Origin: Winogradskyella sp.
GTDB lineage: Bacteria; Bacteroidota; Bacteroidia; Flavobacteriales; Flavobacteriaceae
Assembly (NCBI RefSeq): GCF_013213835.1
Contig: NZ_JABSSU010000001.1
Location: 248,001-312,000 of the forward strand
DNA length: 64,000 nucleotides
Reading direction: 5' to 3'
Shown here: piece by piece, positions 1 through 9,862 of the stretch
Numbering within the stretch: the first letter of the stretch is position 1
How the letters are laid out: each line of letters starts with the position of its first letter
The notes under the pieces: generated by a model
The model's database searches: none
What the model was told of the DNA's origin: nothing
Seen by the model: the letters and a program-made list of their open reading frames with translations, nothing else
Translations under genes and position numbers: made by a program

Positions 1-1885
1 GGTTGGTATGCAATTCAATTGGGGTAACAGCAGCACAACCAGTGGTATTACTTTCTACTCGTATAAAAACAATCTGTTCTTGAGCAACAATATTATTATA
101 ATTCGTGTCATCAGCAATTGGGTTTTCATTATTTAATGCTTCTGCATTACTTTCATGAAAGGTTACTGTAACATCTGTTATACCTTGTAAAACATCGGCA
201 ATTATAGTTGTTAAATCAAAACTGGCCCAACCATCATGATCGGTATCACAGGCATCAATATAATGATTTCCGGTATCAATAATAGGATTGTCAAGTACAG
301 TAATATCTAATGAGGTCGTACTGATACAACCGGTTTGTTGATTTCTTACACTTACATAAACAGTTTCATTTGCATTGGTATTTACATAAGGCATAGGTAG
401 TGGATTGGCACCACTTGCAGCATCTGTTTCTGAAGTGTGATAAGTAATATCTAGACCTGTTTGTAAACCTATTATTTCTTCATTTTGTTGTGTAAGGTCT
501 ATGGAGGTAAATCCGTCCGCGTTTTGGTCATCACAGACTAATAAAGGACTCGGATTATTGATGACTGGTAATGCATGTACAACAAGATTAATTGGTGCAT
601 AGGCCAAACATCCGTTTGTAATATCTTCTATTCTTGCATATACAGTTTGTGGATTAGAGGTGTTTTGAATAGGTCCGTTTATACTATTCATATCATTTTC
701 AGCATCGGATAAAGAAAGGTGATATGTAATTGTATAATTTGAAGGCATTACAGAAGCTAGCACTTCACTATTCTTAACTGTTAAGTCAAACGTCTCTATA
801 CCATCATTTGAGATATCGTCACATAATTCAAAATCTGATATTGGATCAGTAGTTTGAGTAGAATTTAAAGTGATATTAATATCATCCTCAATTGTACAAG
901 TGGTTCCTAACAGAGGAATATCTATAACAACTCTATAATTTCCCGATTGATTTGCGTCATATGTTGCCAAATTTGCACCAGGAATAAGCGTATTATTAAA
1001 ATACCAACTGTACGTTGCGCCTGGATTTTGAATATTACCATCTAAAGTAAATTGGCTGGCACACATAGAAAAGTCTTCGCCTAAATCTACTGTGGCATTA
1101 AAACTGTTTCCTTCAATAAATACTGCAGAATCGTAATTTTCATCCGTTTGATCTGCAATTACTAATTTAATCTGATATTCTACATTTGGTTGTATAGCCG
1201 CAGTTGCTGTAAGAACCGTTGTGCGTCCATTATAGTTTGTATCGCCAATATTATTACCTTCAAAGTATTGTGCATTTGATGCCGGGCAAAAACCAACAAT
1301 TTCATCATGGATGGTATTAGTATTCACTGGAGTTGATGTTCCAGGAATTACGGCAATGTTTGTATATGGATCTGCGGTGCCAGCTTCTCTAATCAAAAAA
1401 GCGAAACCGTCTGAATAATTACAAGGGAAATTTCCGAAGTATTCTTCTGAGGCTAGTATGTAGCTAAACTGTATTTGGTTTGAGATGGATACAAAGTTGA
1501 ATTCTAAAGAAGTTGCATTTAAAGTTCCTGTAATACCCAAAGCTTGTTCTATATCTGGATCTGTTACCCAACTATCGTCACCATCGTTTAGAATTAAATT
1601 GGTTAAACCATTACCTGCAGCACTCGCATCACCAGTAGACAATACAATTCCGTTTTGAAAGGGAAAATTAGAAGCAGCACTATCAAAGTAACCAAAGCTT
1701 CCTATACCAATTGCACTACCATTATATGAAGATGTTATATTTGAGACTTCAACACATCCTTGTATTAAAGTATTTTCAATTAAATCTTGAGGGGAAATAC
1801 TATTGTCAACGGTTATTTGTTGAGCGTATGAAGCACAACAAATAAAACAGAACATTAGCCTGAGGGAATGTTTTACATAATCCAT
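1..1885 (-). CDS. Choice-of-anchor L domain adhesin-like secreted protein (3' end outside window)
   Basis: I translated this frame by hand. It is open from an ATG at 1885 to the window edge, 628 codons without a stop, so the C-terminus is missing. Residues 1-21 form a signal peptide (MDYVKHSLRLMFCFICCASY then AQ). Residues about 25-260 match the choice-of-anchor L domain, with GIVLSTGDAS and FSYILASEEYFGNFPC as landmarks. An Ig-like segment follows, then several modules of about 90 residues that each open with a Cys-Asp-rich motif such as CDDQNADGFTSIDL or CDTDHDGWASFDL. The three genes upstream on the same strand use the same module type and end in T9SS type B domains, so a sorting domain beyond the edge is likely but unseen. 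It is probably a cell-surface or secreted adhesin. The 180-bp gap to the upstream gene holds a small palindrome. Confidence 0.85.
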   Translation of the reverse strand, partial: MDYVKHSLRLMFCFICCASYAQQITVDNSISPQDLIENTLIQGCVEVSNITSSYNGSAIGIGSFGYFDSAASNFPFQNGIVLSTGDASAAGNGLTNLILNDGDDSWVTDPDIEQALGITGTLNATSLEFNFVSISNQIQFSYILASEEYFGNFPCNYSDGFAFLIREAGTADPYTNIAVIPGTSTPVNTNTIHDEIVGFCPASNAQYFEGNNIGDTNYNGRTTVLTATAAIQPNVEYQIKLVIADQTDENYDSAVFIEGNSFNATVDLGEDFSMCASQFTLDGNIQNPGATYSWYFNNTLIPGANLATYDANQSGNYRVVIDIPLLGTTCTIEDDINITLNSTQTTDPISDFELCDDISNDGIETFDLTVKNSEVLASVMPSNYTITYHLSLSDAENDMNSINGPIQNTSNPQTVYARIEDITNGCLAYAPINLVVHALPVINNPSPLLVCDDQNADGFTSIDLTQQNEEIIGLQTGLDITYHTSETDAASGANPLPMPYVNTNANETVYVSVRNQQTGCISTTSLDITVLDNPIIDTGNHYIDACDTDHDGWASFDLTTIIADVLQGITDVTVTFHESNAEALNNENPIADDTNYNNIVAQEQIVFIRVESNTTGCAAVTPIELHTN

Positions 1886-1912
1886 AGATAGTAGGTTAAG
1901 TTTAAAATTGTC

Positions 1913-1927
1913 AACTAATAATTAGTT
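1913..1927. repeat. AT-rich palindrome upstream of the choice-of-anchor L gene
   Basis: AACTAAT-A-ATTAGTT is a perfect inverted repeat with 7-bp arms and a 1-bp centre, 28 bp upstream of the ATG at 1885. It could be an operator or a weak leader hairpin. Its low GC content argues against a terminator. Nothing else recognisable lies in the 1886-2065 gap. Confidence 0.3.
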
Positions 1928-2065
1928 TGGGGCTAACTCGTTGTTAATTTCAAATATGGTCGAAATTAGAATTATTATAGATGAAAAACAAAAAAATACG
2001 ACGAAATACAATTAATATTAACGTTTTATATCAAATGATAAGAAAATTATGAATGTATGTTTAAC

Positions 2066-3904
2066 TTAGTAATTGACATAGACCCAACCTGTCATCGGTA
2101 GGTAATTAGGGTCATTTAGATTTAAAATGTAGAAATAAGTTCCTATTGGAACAGTTTTGCCATGGTTGTTAATTCCTCTATTCACTTTTCCATCCCAAGG
2201 TTTTTCGTTATCGCCTTCAAAAATTAAAGTACCTAAACGATTGTAAATTTTTAGTTCGTGATCAATAAAAACATTATATAGTCTTTGAATATTAAACCAA
2301 TCATTATAACTATCTTCATTAGGCGAAAATCCTTGTGGAACATAAGGCGGACAGTTTTCTATATTGAGGTTAAATTGAAAAATCTCATAGCATGGGGCGT
2401 TTTCCTTACGGATATATATGGTTTGAGGATTTACGGCATTATTGTAAGATGTAGGAATTAATATTTCATTAGATGTATCTTCTAAATCTTCAATTCTTGT
2501 GTAAAATGAAATGTCTTCTTCAATAAATTCAATATCTGAAAGGGCTTCAAATAAATTATATGTCCCAGTTTCAAAACCTTCGTTACATTCCAATAAACTT
2601 GGCAATGTTATTATATCTGGTATCACTAATAATTCAACTTCTAGAATCTCTAAATTATTCTCTTCATTTATTTCTGGTATAATACTCGCCATGGTGCCGT
2701 CATCATCAACACTGAGTAATACTAAAATTAATGAGTCTGAAGTTTCGGGTACCACAATGGTAGCAGTGTTTGTCTCACTTCCTCCAATAGGGATATCATT
2801 AACTATTTGACTTTGCCCAACTAATGCACCATCAACATAAAAGGCAATTGGTGTATTTGCTGGCAAAAGCGCTGTGCTATTTACGTTACTTACCGTATAA
2901 TCTATGTCAACATTATTTTCACCACAATTCACTGTATAGTCAATCGCAGCAATTGTAGCGTCGGGTAATTGACTATTAAGAACTGTGATGATATTATTAA
3001 TTATTATGAGATCTGCTCTAAATATGCCATCTGGTCCGAAGTCACCAGTTGTTAGTTTTATAGATACTGATGTATCGCCAATATTTATATTATTTTCTAT
3101 GTCGTAAACATCTAAATCTGCATTATAAAAATTGCTTGAATTCGTAAAAGTATTTGTGCCATTGAAAGCATTATCAGCAAGATTCAATGGTGGATTAGAA
3201 ATGATATTATCATTGATTGATAGCGATTCACCAAAGTTGAGGTTATTGTCTCCTTCCCAAGCTAAAAAGCCAATTTTAGCACCTTGGTTATCTAAAACAT
3301 TTACATTGGTTAGCGTTATTTCCTTTTCTTGTTCATTTCTATTGATGATTTCTAACCCTTGATATAAGTTGATTTGATTTAGAGGAAGTGAATTGTTTTC
3401 GTAAATAACATAGATGCTCCAACCACCAAAGTTTGTCCTGTTATTGCAATAGCCAGAGTTTGATAATAGGGTTGAGTTGATGTCAATATCTGATAACTGA
3501 TAAGTGCCATTGCCTTCATTTAAAATTAGATTAGTAATATCGGCATAGCATGAAAAATAAATTAATTCTCCACTGAAAATATCGGTATATGTTACCGTAT
3601 AAGTATCATCAGCTATTATTGGAATACTATTAAGTGAAACTTGACTATCACCAGGTCCTGAACCTGCCCAATATAAATAGGCTTTGATAATTTGGTTGCT
3701 TGGATCTACGTTCAAATTTGCGCTTGAAGCATTTAAAACACTACAGAAGCTTGAGACGTTATTTTCATTAGGATTAAGAGTGTTTCCAATTGCAGTATAA
3801 TCGTATCTACCATTAAATTGCGCAAATAAATCAATGTCTTGAGAAGATACTGATATTGAAAGAGAAGCTGTAAAAAAAAGTAATATGTATTTTAGTTGTT
3901 TCAA
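2066..3904 (-). CDS. T9SS type B sorting domain secreted protein with CARDB-like domain
   Basis: This is a secreted protein of about 612 residues. No ATG precedes the signal peptide. The best start is TTG at 3904, giving MKQLKYILLFFTASLSISV and then SSQ. A TTG at 3934 would add ten poorly fitting residues. The N-terminal half is Ser/Asn-rich beta structure. Residues about 315-430 resemble a CARDB adhesion module (CGENNVDIDYTVSNVNS ... PEINEENN). The last ~90 residues (CPPYVPQGFSPNEDSYNDWF ... PIGTYFYILN ... GWVYVNY) are the gliding-associated T9SS type B sorting domain, which takes proteins across the outer membrane. The gene follows the 817-residue paralogue closely and is probably in the same transcript. 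Its ligand or function is unknown. Confidence 0.85.
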   Translation of the reverse strand: MKQLKYILLFFTASLSISVSSQDIDLFAQFNGRYDYTAIGNTLNPNENNVSSFCSVLNASSANLNVDPSNQIIKAYLYWAGSGPGDSQVSLNSIPIIADDTYTVTYTDIFSGELIYFSCYADITNLILNEGNGTYQLSDIDINSTLLSNSGYCNNRTNFGGWSIYVIYENNSLPLNQINLYQGLEIINRNEQEKEITLTNVNVLDNQGAKIGFLAWEGDNNLNFGESLSINDNIISNPPLNLADNAFNGTNTFTNSSNFYNADLDVYDIENNINIGDTSVSIKLTTGDFGPDGIFRADLIIINNIITVLNSQLPDATIAAIDYTVNCGENNVDIDYTVSNVNSTALLPANTPIAFYVDGALVGQSQIVNDIPIGGSETNTATIVVPETSDSLILVLLSVDDDGTMASIIPEINEENNLEILEVELLVIPDIITLPSLLECNEGFETGTYNLFEALSDIEFIEEDISFYTRIEDLEDTSNEILIPTSYNNAVNPQTIYIRKENAPCYEIFQFNLNIENCPPYVPQGFSPNEDSYNDWFNIQRLYNVFIDHELKIYNRLGTLIFEGDNEKPWDGKVNRGINNHGKTVPIGTYFYILNLNDPNYLPMTGWVYVNY

Positions 3905-3938
3905 AAATAGGGCTTGTAAAAACCTAAAATACAATTTT

Positions 3939-6392
3939 TTATCTCTTCAGTGCAAAGTGACTGGTAAAAGTTCGGCCATCTTGCAGTTTAACTTGAAACC
4001 AGTAATCACTAGCAGGCATAGTAGCTCCGTTATATGTGCCATCCCAACCAGTACTTAAAGGGTCAAGTTCTATCAAGAGTTTACCGTAACGGTCAAAAAT
4101 AAGGATTTTAGAATTGGCTTGAAATTGGTCACTGATACCCTTTACTTGCCAGAACTCATTTTCATCATCACCATTTGGTGTAAAGAATTTTGGAAACCCA
4201 ATAACTGATACAAGTTCATCTACAATACCACAATCATTTTTATCTCTAACAAATACTGTGTATAATCCAGGTAGTACATCTAGAAAAATATTGCTGTCTT
4301 GGTACGGGCCATTAATATTATCGAGAGCAAATTCGTAATCACCTTCACCAGAAACAAAAACAGTTATAGTGTTGTTTTGAGAAGCATCAACCACTTCAAT
4401 ATCAGTAATTGTAGCGATATTAGAAGGTAATACATTAATTGTTCTGTCTTTAAAACACCCATCTGTATTAAATACTCTTACGGTATATGTGCCTGGTACA
4501 TTGACTTCTATAGTTGAAGTGGTTTCACCTGTAGACCATTCAAAAGTATAATTGTTTGGTAGGTCATTTATTAGGCCAGCATCTAAGATGATAGTTTCAG
4601 TTGAATTATTAAGACAATATAAGGTTTCAAACTGTGTTTCAATCTGAGGTAGTTCAAAAACAGTTAATTCGATTTCACTGATACCAAAACATGCATTATC
4701 ATTTTCAACACGTGCATATATAGTTTGGTTATAAGGCACTGTATTAGTGAATGTAGCCCCAAGAGGATTGATTTCAAGAAGTGCATCATCATAAGTTTCG
4801 TAATAATTGAGATCTAAGCCAGCTGGTGAACCAGCAAGCACAATGGTATTAGCATCATTTAGATTAAACGATGCAAAACCATCTTCAGTACCATCGTCAT
4901 CACATTGCGATAAACTAGCATTGTTAGAAGCTGTTGTACTAACCTCTAGAGATAACTCAGAGAAATTGATACAGCCAGTATTGGTGTTAGTCACTCTAGT
5001 GTAAAGGATCTGTGGATTTAAGAAATTATTAAAAACATTAGGGTCGATTGCATTACTATCATTTTGCGCATCATCTTGTGAAAGGTAAAAGTTTACGGTG
5101 GAGTCAGGATTGTTGTCAGTGATATCTCCATAAGCTTCTGTGAGATTAAATGTTGTAAAACCTTCAGGAATACCATCTTCATCGCATTGTAGAAGTGTAA
5201 CGCCATTAGCCACTGGAATCGCTTCAACCTCTATGTTAAATGATGTAAACCCAATACATCCCAAATCTAAATCCTCTATCCTTACAAAAATCTCAATAGG
5301 ATTTGGAGTTGGATTATTGTAAATACTAGGTAATGGATTATTGTTTTGTTCAGCATCGGTTTGACTTAAATAATAACTGATATTTAAATTTGCTCCTGAA
5401 ATGCCATTAACAATTTCTTCGCTTTTTGTATTAAAATCAAAGGTTGCTAAACCGTTTTGATTATCCCCATCGGAATCGTCATCACAAACCAAGTAGGCTG
5501 TTGGATTATTGAAATTATTGAGGGAGGTGACATTAATAGTCATTCTATTTATAATAAAACATCCAGACACTGAGTTTTGTATTCTAATAAAAACGATTTG
5601 AGTCAAAAAAAAACTTGTGAATACGTCTCCAAGAGGATTGATATTAATGATAGCATCACTTTCTGAATTATGAAAACTAACATCAATATTGTTTTGACCA
5701 TTACTAATGCCTTGAGAAATATCTGTAAGATCAATTTCTGTTATTGCATCATCGAAAGGTGCTACACTATCGCACAAATCTAAATCTGTCATTTCAGGCA
5801 CATTTGGATTTGGTAATAAAGGATTAATTGGATTATCTGGAAAGGTGGCAGTACCTGTCCATTCTAACAAAAAAGGACTGTTGCCGACTGGTCTATCTAT
5901 AACTAAAAAAAATGTTTCACCGGCTACAACATCTAGGTCACTTACAAAGCTATCACCGTCAGCTCCAGGACCTTCATTCGGATCAGGGTCGCTAGGACTC
6001 ATTCCTGTTAAGTTATTGCCTTGACCAGCAGCAGCAGGATTGGTTGTTGAGCATCTTATGGTTTGCCCTAAATTATCACAAGTGGCATTAGGACCAAAAA
6101 GAAAGAAATCATAATCTTCTGTTATGGCTGAACTACTTGGTGTTAATGTGAAAGCTAAAGTACCTGATGTCTCAATAGTAAGTTCAAACCAAATACTATT
6201 GTTTTCACCACTTTGACAAGTGCTTAGTCCTTGAACTTCTTCAACTCCTTCACCATTAACATCAAAAGTGAAACTAGAATTACCACAAATTGTTATGGCG
6301 TTAACACAATCATTAGGTTCTTGACTAAAAACCCATGAAGAAAGGCCGAACAGTAATAAAAATAATACTAATTGTTTACGAAAGATTCTCAT
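3939..6392 (-). CDS. T9SS type B sorting domain protein, second gene of a homogenised tandem pair
   Basis: Protein of 817 residues. The signal peptide covers residues 1-23 (MRIFRKQLVLFLLLFGLSSW, then VFSQ). Residues about 25-190 form a beta-rich N-terminal domain (CVNAITICGN ... SIWFELTI). Four repeated modules of about 90-100 residues follow, each opening with a Cys-Asp motif (CDSVAPFDD, CDDDSDGDNQNG, CDEDGIPEGF, CDDDGTEDGF). After these come an Ig-like segment and the type B C-terminal domain (FFTPNGDDENEFWQVKG ... GWDGTYNGATMPASDYWFQV). Residues about 462-814 are identical to the end of the upstream gene because the DNA is identical (3949-5009 against 6399-7459). Its ATG overlaps the TGA of the upstream gene (ATGA, 6389-6392), so the two are probably translationally coupled. 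It is probably exported by T9SS and surface-attached or released. Confidence 0.9.
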   Translation of the reverse strand: MRIFRKQLVLFLLLFGLSSWVFSQEPNDCVNAITICGNSSFTFDVNGEGVEEVQGLSTCQSGENNSIWFELTIETSGTLAFTLTPSSSAITEDYDFFLFGPNATCDNLGQTIRCSTTNPAAAGQGNNLTGMSPSDPDPNEGPGADGDSFVSDLDVVAGETFFLVIDRPVGNSPFLLEWTGTATFPDNPINPLLPNPNVPEMTDLDLCDSVAPFDDAITEIDLTDISQGISNGQNNIDVSFHNSESDAIININPLGDVFTSFFLTQIVFIRIQNSVSGCFIINRMTINVTSLNNFNNPTAYLVCDDDSDGDNQNGLATFDFNTKSEEIVNGISGANLNISYYLSQTDAEQNNNPLPSIYNNPTPNPIEIFVRIEDLDLGCIGFTSFNIEVEAIPVANGVTLLQCDEDGIPEGFTTFNLTEAYGDITDNNPDSTVNFYLSQDDAQNDSNAIDPNVFNNFLNPQILYTRVTNTNTGCINFSELSLEVSTTASNNASLSQCDDDGTEDGFASFNLNDANTIVLAGSPAGLDLNYYETYDDALLEINPLGATFTNTVPYNQTIYARVENDNACFGISEIELTVFELPQIETQFETLYCLNNSTETIILDAGLINDLPNNYTFEWSTGETTSTIEVNVPGTYTVRVFNTDGCFKDRTINVLPSNIATITDIEVVDASQNNTITVFVSGEGDYEFALDNINGPYQDSNIFLDVLPGLYTVFVRDKNDCGIVDELVSVIGFPKFFTPNGDDENEFWQVKGISDQFQANSKILIFDRYGKLLIELDPLSTGWDGTYNGATMPASDYWFQVKLQDGRTFTSHFALKR
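3949..5009. repeat. Copy 1 of a perfect ~1.06-kb direct repeat
   Basis: Every base of 3949-5009 matches 6399-7459 at a constant offset of 2450 bp; I compared the two line by line. The match continues with scattered substitutions to about 5189, after which the copies are unrelated. The perfect part covers the sorting domain, the Ig-like segment and most of one Cys-Asp module, including synonymous sites. This pattern fits recent gene conversion or a fresh duplication within an older paralogous pair. Confidence 0.97.
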
Positions 6393-9300
6393 CGTTTAAG
6401 TGCAAAGTGACTGGTAAAAGTTCGGCCATCTTGCAGTTTAACTTGAAACCAGTAATCACTAGCAGGCATAGTAGCTCCGTTATATGTGCCATCCCAACCA
6501 GTACTTAAAGGGTCAAGTTCTATCAAGAGTTTACCGTAACGGTCAAAAATAAGGATTTTAGAATTGGCTTGAAATTGGTCACTGATACCCTTTACTTGCC
6601 AGAACTCATTTTCATCATCACCATTTGGTGTAAAGAATTTTGGAAACCCAATAACTGATACAAGTTCATCTACAATACCACAATCATTTTTATCTCTAAC
6701 AAATACTGTGTATAATCCAGGTAGTACATCTAGAAAAATATTGCTGTCTTGGTACGGGCCATTAATATTATCGAGAGCAAATTCGTAATCACCTTCACCA
6801 GAAACAAAAACAGTTATAGTGTTGTTTTGAGAAGCATCAACCACTTCAATATCAGTAATTGTAGCGATATTAGAAGGTAATACATTAATTGTTCTGTCTT
6901 TAAAACACCCATCTGTATTAAATACTCTTACGGTATATGTGCCTGGTACATTGACTTCTATAGTTGAAGTGGTTTCACCTGTAGACCATTCAAAAGTATA
7001 ATTGTTTGGTAGGTCATTTATTAGGCCAGCATCTAAGATGATAGTTTCAGTTGAATTATTAAGACAATATAAGGTTTCAAACTGTGTTTCAATCTGAGGT
7101 AGTTCAAAAACAGTTAATTCGATTTCACTGATACCAAAACATGCATTATCATTTTCAACACGTGCATATATAGTTTGGTTATAAGGCACTGTATTAGTGA
7201 ATGTAGCCCCAAGAGGATTGATTTCAAGAAGTGCATCATCATAAGTTTCGTAATAATTGAGATCTAAGCCAGCTGGTGAACCAGCAAGCACAATGGTATT
7301 AGCATCATTTAGATTAAACGATGCAAAACCATCTTCAGTACCATCGTCATCACATTGCGATAAACTAGCATTGTTAGAAGCTGTTGTACTAACCTCTAGA
7401 GATAACTCAGAGAAATTGATACAGCCAGTATTGGTGTTAGTCACTCTAGTGTAAAGGATTTGTGGATTTAAGAAATTATCAAAAACATTAGGGTCGATTG
7501 CATTGTTATCATTTTGAGCATCATCTTGCGAAAGGTAATAGGTTACGGAAGCGTCAGGATCGCTGTCAGTGATAACTCCATAAGCTTCTGTAAGATTAAA
7601 TGTTGTAAAACCTTCAGGAATACCGTCTTCATCGCATTGAATTAATGATACATTATTGGCGATTGGTATTTCGTTGATTTCAATGTCAAAACTACTAGTG
7701 TTGAAACAATCTGTTTTTAGCGTATTTTCTAATCTAACAAATATTGTTGCATCTGTTGTTGTGTATAAAAGCGGTAGTGCAAAGGCATTATTATCTGCGT
7801 CATCTTGCGTAAGATGAAACGTTATGTTCGTTTCGGATGCGCTTTGCGTACCACGTAAAGTTGGTATGTAATCATTAAAGTCTATAGTCGCTATGCCATC
7901 TGTTTGATCACCTTCATTATCACAAAATTCAATGGTATTTAGTTGTGTTAGTGATGGAGTGTCAAAAACTGTCACTTGAAATGAGTTAATGTCGAAACAA
8001 TTTGGGTTGTCAACATTATCTACACGAACAAATATTGGTTGTGGATTTAATGAATTGCTATAAGGGAATGTGATCTCGTTTTGGTTATTTTCAGCATCAA
8101 GCAATGTCTCAAAATAACTGACATTATATTGATTCGAGTCTTGTGTTAGTAATGCTTCACCATTCTTATTTGTAAAATCAAAACTATCAAACACATCATC
8201 ATTATTGGCGTCATCACAAATCTCAATATCTGTAAGGGGATTAGCAACAGGTATATCAAAAATCCCAACAATAGCATTACCTTCAATAGGACAATCTCCA
8301 TTATTTGGTTCTACAAAAACTTCATAAAAACCAGGAGTGTTTATAAATAACTCAAAAGTAGTTTCTGTTAGAGGAACACCATCTTTCGTCCATGCATAAT
8401 CTGCCCCTGGAATATCATCTGCTCTTAACGTATAAGAGTCACCTACGCACAAACTTAATTCAGTGGTACTCTCACCATTTTTTATTATATCAACCTGAGA
8501 GTTAAATAGAGACTGAATAAAAGGTGGTAAACCAATTCTACTCAGATTATTTGGTGGTCCACCAATATTTAATAAAATTCCTTGTTCATTATAAATAACG
8601 TTAGGACCATCATCTTCTGGGTTTTCAATGATCCCTATATATTGCCCCGAATTATTAAAGTTACTAAAATCTACCTGTGCTCGATAGATTCGTCTATCTA
8701 TTCCAAGTTGTAATGCGCCAGCACTTAAAGAATTTGATGTGTGTACTACAGTTGCTGTAGAAGGTATATCAAATGCCTCCAAATCCCATTGCAATAGTTG
8801 ACTTGCTCCATTACCTGCTGGGCCTATACCGATTGTTGCATATACTTTTCTATTTTCAGCTGAAAACTCAACACCATAAGGGCTATTATTATTTTGTGCA
8901 CTGTATAGTTCTAGCGGGTTTGAGACAATACCTGTATCATTATCAAAATCAAATAACACAATACTGCCACCAGCATCACCACTTAATGTTGTAGATTCTC
9001 CAAAGTTTGCAATAACCAATTTACTTCCATCAGGTGAAGCCTTAAGATAACCTAAAGCATTTCTGCGATAACCTTCAAGCGGTATGTATGGTCCAACTGT
9101 AGAAGTTACAGGATTAGGGTCAACACCATTGTCGTCAATTTTGAAGGCGTAAAAGGTATCACCAAAATGGGTAATTACCCAAAATGAAAAACAATCATCA
9201 GCCTTAACAGCAGTAATCTTTTCTGAGCATTTAAGTTCTGTTGCTAATGGATTTGTTTGGTCATAAGTAACCAATTGAACATTTTTTAAAGTATTATCCA

Positions 9301-9766
9301 CAGCACCGAGTCCGTTATCATCTAACATGTTAACTTGTGAATACATTAAACCATCATTGATACCATCACCATCAACCTCGTTTGGGAAACTTGAAGTGTT
9401 GAAATGATGGGGTTCATCTACTGTAAATATGTAATAGAAATTGGGATCTTGGGGTTTAGGTACAATAACCCCAGACGACGTACTCGAAGGATCTCCTTTT
9501 AGACTTGTACCATTTAGCATTATTTGATGGTTTCTATTCCAAACAGTAATACCGTCAGAATAGAAAAGTAAATTTCCGTCAGAATCAGAAATTGAAGTAC
9601 AACCCTCTAATGTATTTATTTGACCGTCTGTTATGGCCTCTACATTACCTGTTTGACTGTCAAATCTTAAACCGGCATTTTGACCAAAATACCAATAGGA
9701 TGCTTCATTTTGTGCAGTAACAACCACACTCACTAAAAATATGAGGGTAACTAATAATCTTTTCAT
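6389..9766 (-). CDS. Large T9SS type B sorting domain protein with beta-propeller-like N-terminus
   Basis: Protein of about 1125 residues from the ATG at 9766, which gives the compact signal peptide MKRLLVTLIFLVSVVVTAQ. An upstream ATG at 9793 would add nine residues (MVRFAQKDV). Residues about 20-430 look like a propeller domain (YWYFGQNAGLRFD, GNLLFYSDGITVWNR), a type seen in many flavobacterial surface proteins. An Ig/PKD-like segment follows (LCVGDSYTLRADD), then four Cys-Asp modules (CDDANNDDVFDSFDF, CDNEGDQTDGIATIDF and two shared with the next gene), an Ig-like segment and the T9SS type B domain. Residues about 770-1122 are identical to the downstream gene. This is the first gene of the run, with a -7 box at 9863-9870. 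It is probably an adhesin or matrix protein; the ligand is unknown. Confidence 0.9.
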   Translation of the reverse strand: MKRLLVTLIFLVSVVVTAQNEASYWYFGQNAGLRFDSQTGNVEAITDGQINTLEGCTSISDSDGNLLFYSDGITVWNRNHQIMLNGTSLKGDPSSTSSGVIVPKPQDPNFYYIFTVDEPHHFNTSSFPNEVDGDGINDGLMYSQVNMLDDNGLGAVDNTLKNVQLVTYDQTNPLATELKCSEKITAVKADDCFSFWVITHFGDTFYAFKIDDNGVDPNPVTSTVGPYIPLEGYRRNALGYLKASPDGSKLVIANFGESTTLSGDAGGSIVLFDFDNDTGIVSNPLELYSAQNNNSPYGVEFSAENRKVYATIGIGPAGNGASQLLQWDLEAFDIPSTATVVHTSNSLSAGALQLGIDRRIYRAQVDFSNFNNSGQYIGIIENPEDDGPNVIYNEQGILLNIGGPPNNLSRIGLPPFIQSLFNSQVDIIKNGESTTELSLCVGDSYTLRADDIPGADYAWTKDGVPLTETTFELFINTPGFYEVFVEPNNGDCPIEGNAIVGIFDIPVANPLTDIEICDDANNDDVFDSFDFTNKNGEALLTQDSNQYNVSYFETLLDAENNQNEITFPYSNSLNPQPIFVRVDNVDNPNCFDINSFQVTVFDTPSLTQLNTIEFCDNEGDQTDGIATIDFNDYIPTLRGTQSASETNITFHLTQDDADNNAFALPLLYTTTDATIFVRLENTLKTDCFNTSSFDIEINEIPIANNVSLIQCDEDGIPEGFTTFNLTEAYGVITDSDPDASVTYYLSQDDAQNDNNAIDPNVFDNFLNPQILYTRVTNTNTGCINFSELSLEVSTTASNNASLSQCDDDGTEDGFASFNLNDANTIVLAGSPAGLDLNYYETYDDALLEINPLGATFTNTVPYNQTIYARVENDNACFGISEIELTVFELPQIETQFETLYCLNNSTETIILDAGLINDLPNNYTFEWSTGETTSTIEVNVPGTYTVRVFNTDGCFKDRTINVLPSNIATITDIEVVDASQNNTITVFVSGEGDYEFALDNINGPYQDSNIFLDVLPGLYTVFVRDKNDCGIVDELVSVIGFPKFFTPNGDDENEFWQVKGISDQFQANSKILIFDRYGKLLIELDPLSTGWDGTYNGATMPASDYWFQVKLQDGRTFTSHFALKR
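6399..7459. repeat. Copy 2 of the ~1.06-kb direct repeat
   Basis: Partner of 3949-5009. Identity breaks at 7460 (t here, c at 5010), then falls gradually to about 7639. On the other side it breaks two codons before the stop: the LKR ending is kept, but the Lys and Arg codons and the stop codon differ between the copies. Confidence 0.97.
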
Positions 9767-9848
9767 AACATCTTTTTGTGCAAACCGCACCATCTTAAAA
9801 TACTAAAACTACAACGTCAATTATCTAGTTTTAGTTTTTAAAATTTAC

Positions 9849-9862
9849 ATAGCAATTGCTAT
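9849..9862. promoter_or_regulatory. 14-bp palindrome at the presumed transcription start
   Basis: ATAGCAATTGCTAT is a perfect 14-bp palindrome immediately downstream, on the minus strand, of the TATCTTTG box at 9863-9870. It would lie over the transcription start of the adhesin run, a normal place for a repressor site. It is too AT-rich and lacks a T-tract on the right side to be a terminator. Confidence 0.35.

Noticed and set aside
4807..7454. Two identical 65-codon open frames on the plus strand (4807-5004 and 7257-7454)
   Set aside because: They are antisense shadows of the repeated adhesin block; their identity follows from the DNA repeat.
1..9766. CRISPR-like or satellite repeats suggested by recurring Asp-rich motifs
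   Set aside because: The recurrence is at protein level in ~90-residue modules. Apart from the 1.06-kb block the DNA is not repeated at regular spacing.
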